From an uncultured Actinomycetes bacterium (GTDB lineage: Bacteria; Actinomycetota; Acidimicrobiia; Acidimicrobiales; RAAP-2), in contig CAIKAC010000023.1 in NCBI GenBank assembly GCA_903825305.1, forward strand, positions 84,464 to 148,463: a stretch of 64,000 nt of DNA, given 5' to 3'. Shown here piece by piece: positions 63,587 to 64,000 of this stretch; within the stretch, counting starts at the first letter, position 1, and the number at the start of each line of letters is the position of its first letter. A model generated the notes under the pieces. That model made no database searches. It was not told where the DNA came from and was given only the letters and a program-made list of their open reading frames with translations. Both the position numbers and the translations under genes were made by a program.

Positions 63587-64000
63587 CTATCGAAATTGGC
63601 GATTCGGCCCAGGGTGCGTTCCCACAAGGTCTTGAGCCTCAGCCACCACACCATCAACCGTGATGCCAAAGAATTCGAAGACCCGATCCCCAGGAGCACT
63701 CGTTCCAAATCGATCAATACCGAGACTGCGATCGGCATAGGCCGACCATCCGTAGGTTGAACCCGCTTCAACCGAGAGCGTCGGGATATTTGCGGGCAAT
63801 ATGGCTGCTCGCGATGACGCATCGAGTTCATCGAACCACCGTTGGCACGGCATGGACACCACTCGGGCGCCGACACCTTGATCCGATAGCGCATCGGCGG
63901 CTTTCATGCAGAGGGAAACCTCTGAACCAGTACCGATCAAGATCACATCGGGGGTGCCGGTTGGTTCGCGAAGTATGTACGCACCACGACGGAAACCCTC
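63587..64000 (-). CDS. tkt: Transketolase, C-terminal part (partial)
   Basis: The last 137 codons of a gene entering from the right edge are visible. The protein reads GAYILREPTGTPDVILIGTG and then SEVSLCMKAADALSDQG, ending AYADRSLGIDRFGTSAPGD and a short helix. This is the transketolase C-terminal regulatory domain with the usual ILIGTGSEV and STYGW strands. The full enzyme moves two-carbon units in the pentose-phosphate pathway with thiamin diphosphate. The catalytic domains lie outside the window. It ends 59 bases before fbiC, on the same strand. Confidence 0.9.
   Translation of the reverse strand, partial: EGFRRGAYILREPTGTPDVILIGTGSEVSLCMKAADALSDQGVGARVVSMPCQRWFDELDASSRAAILPANIPTLSVEAGSTYGWSAYADRSLGIDRFGTSAPGDRVFEFFGITVDGVVAEAQDLVGTHPGPNRQFR

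Overview
This window is a dense, housekeeping stretch of an actinobacterial chromosome. The lineage evidence is a fused CofG/CofH F420-cofactor enzyme (FbiC), an ANTAR-type response regulator of the PdtaR kind beside polA-rpsA-coaE-uvrB-uvrA, a RapZ with the actinobacterial Walker A variant, and a gene order that follows, in shortened form, the trp-to-der part of the Mycobacterium tuberculosis map (known synteny, recalled and not searched). Very short spacers, overlapping starts and stops, and a cmk-plsC fusion suggest a small, streamlined genome, perhaps of the class Acidimicrobiia. That placement is inference.

Layout. 1-2791 holds the end of the tryptophan operon (trpC fragment, trpF, trpB, trpA). 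2795-5901 holds fatty-acid synthase II genes on the minus strand (fabD-fabG-acpP-fabF). 5978-8933 holds a nitrilase-family amidase, tRNA-Leu(CAA), menC, a coiled-coil protein and the PdtaR-like regulator. 8937-23367 holds DNA replication and repair genes (polA, coaE, uvrB, uvrA, uvrC) with rpsA, a flavoprotein and nadA between them. 23360-29989 holds rapZ-yvcK, then gap-pgk-tpiA-secG and a secreted solute-binding protein; whiA is absent from its usual place. 30034-31439 holds tRNA-Leu(GAG), a TetR regulator and a universal stress protein. 31436-38091 holds a HAD phosphatase, tlyA, nadK, recN, pyrG and xerD. 38088-45296 holds trpS, scpA-scpB-rluB, aroH-tyrA-aroA and cmk-plsC. 45274-50719 holds a glycosyltransferase, ispH, a DUF512 radical-SAM/PDZ protein, der, a membrane zinc-ribbon protein, a gamma carbonic anhydrase and tRNA-Pro(GGG). 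50766-58402 holds a small unknown gene, thiS and thiO, diverging from gltB-gltD. 58461-64000 holds an acyl-CoA synthetase, a small unknown gene, a LOG-family protein, fbiC and the end of transketolase.

Functional links. The gene groups cover aromatic amino acids (trp, aroH, tyrA, aroA), lipid supply (FASII, FadD, PlsC), central carbon (gap, pgk, tpiA, tkt), nucleotide and cofactor supply (pyrG, nadA, nadK, coaE, ispH, menC, fbiC, thiS, thiO), genome upkeep (polA, uvrABC, recN, xerD, scpAB) and nitrogen assimilation (gltBD).

Two genome-wide habits stand out. First, many genes that begin a transcription unit have a TANNNT -10 box ending 6-8 bases before the start codon and no ribosome binding site, which points to leaderless mRNAs. 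Second, every tail-to-tail gene pair ends within a few bases of, or overlaps, its partner. I saw no phage, insertion sequence, CRISPR array or gene cluster that is clearly foreign. No gene-free stretch exceeds 300 bases; the longest is about 225 bases (30121-30345), upstream of the TetR gene.
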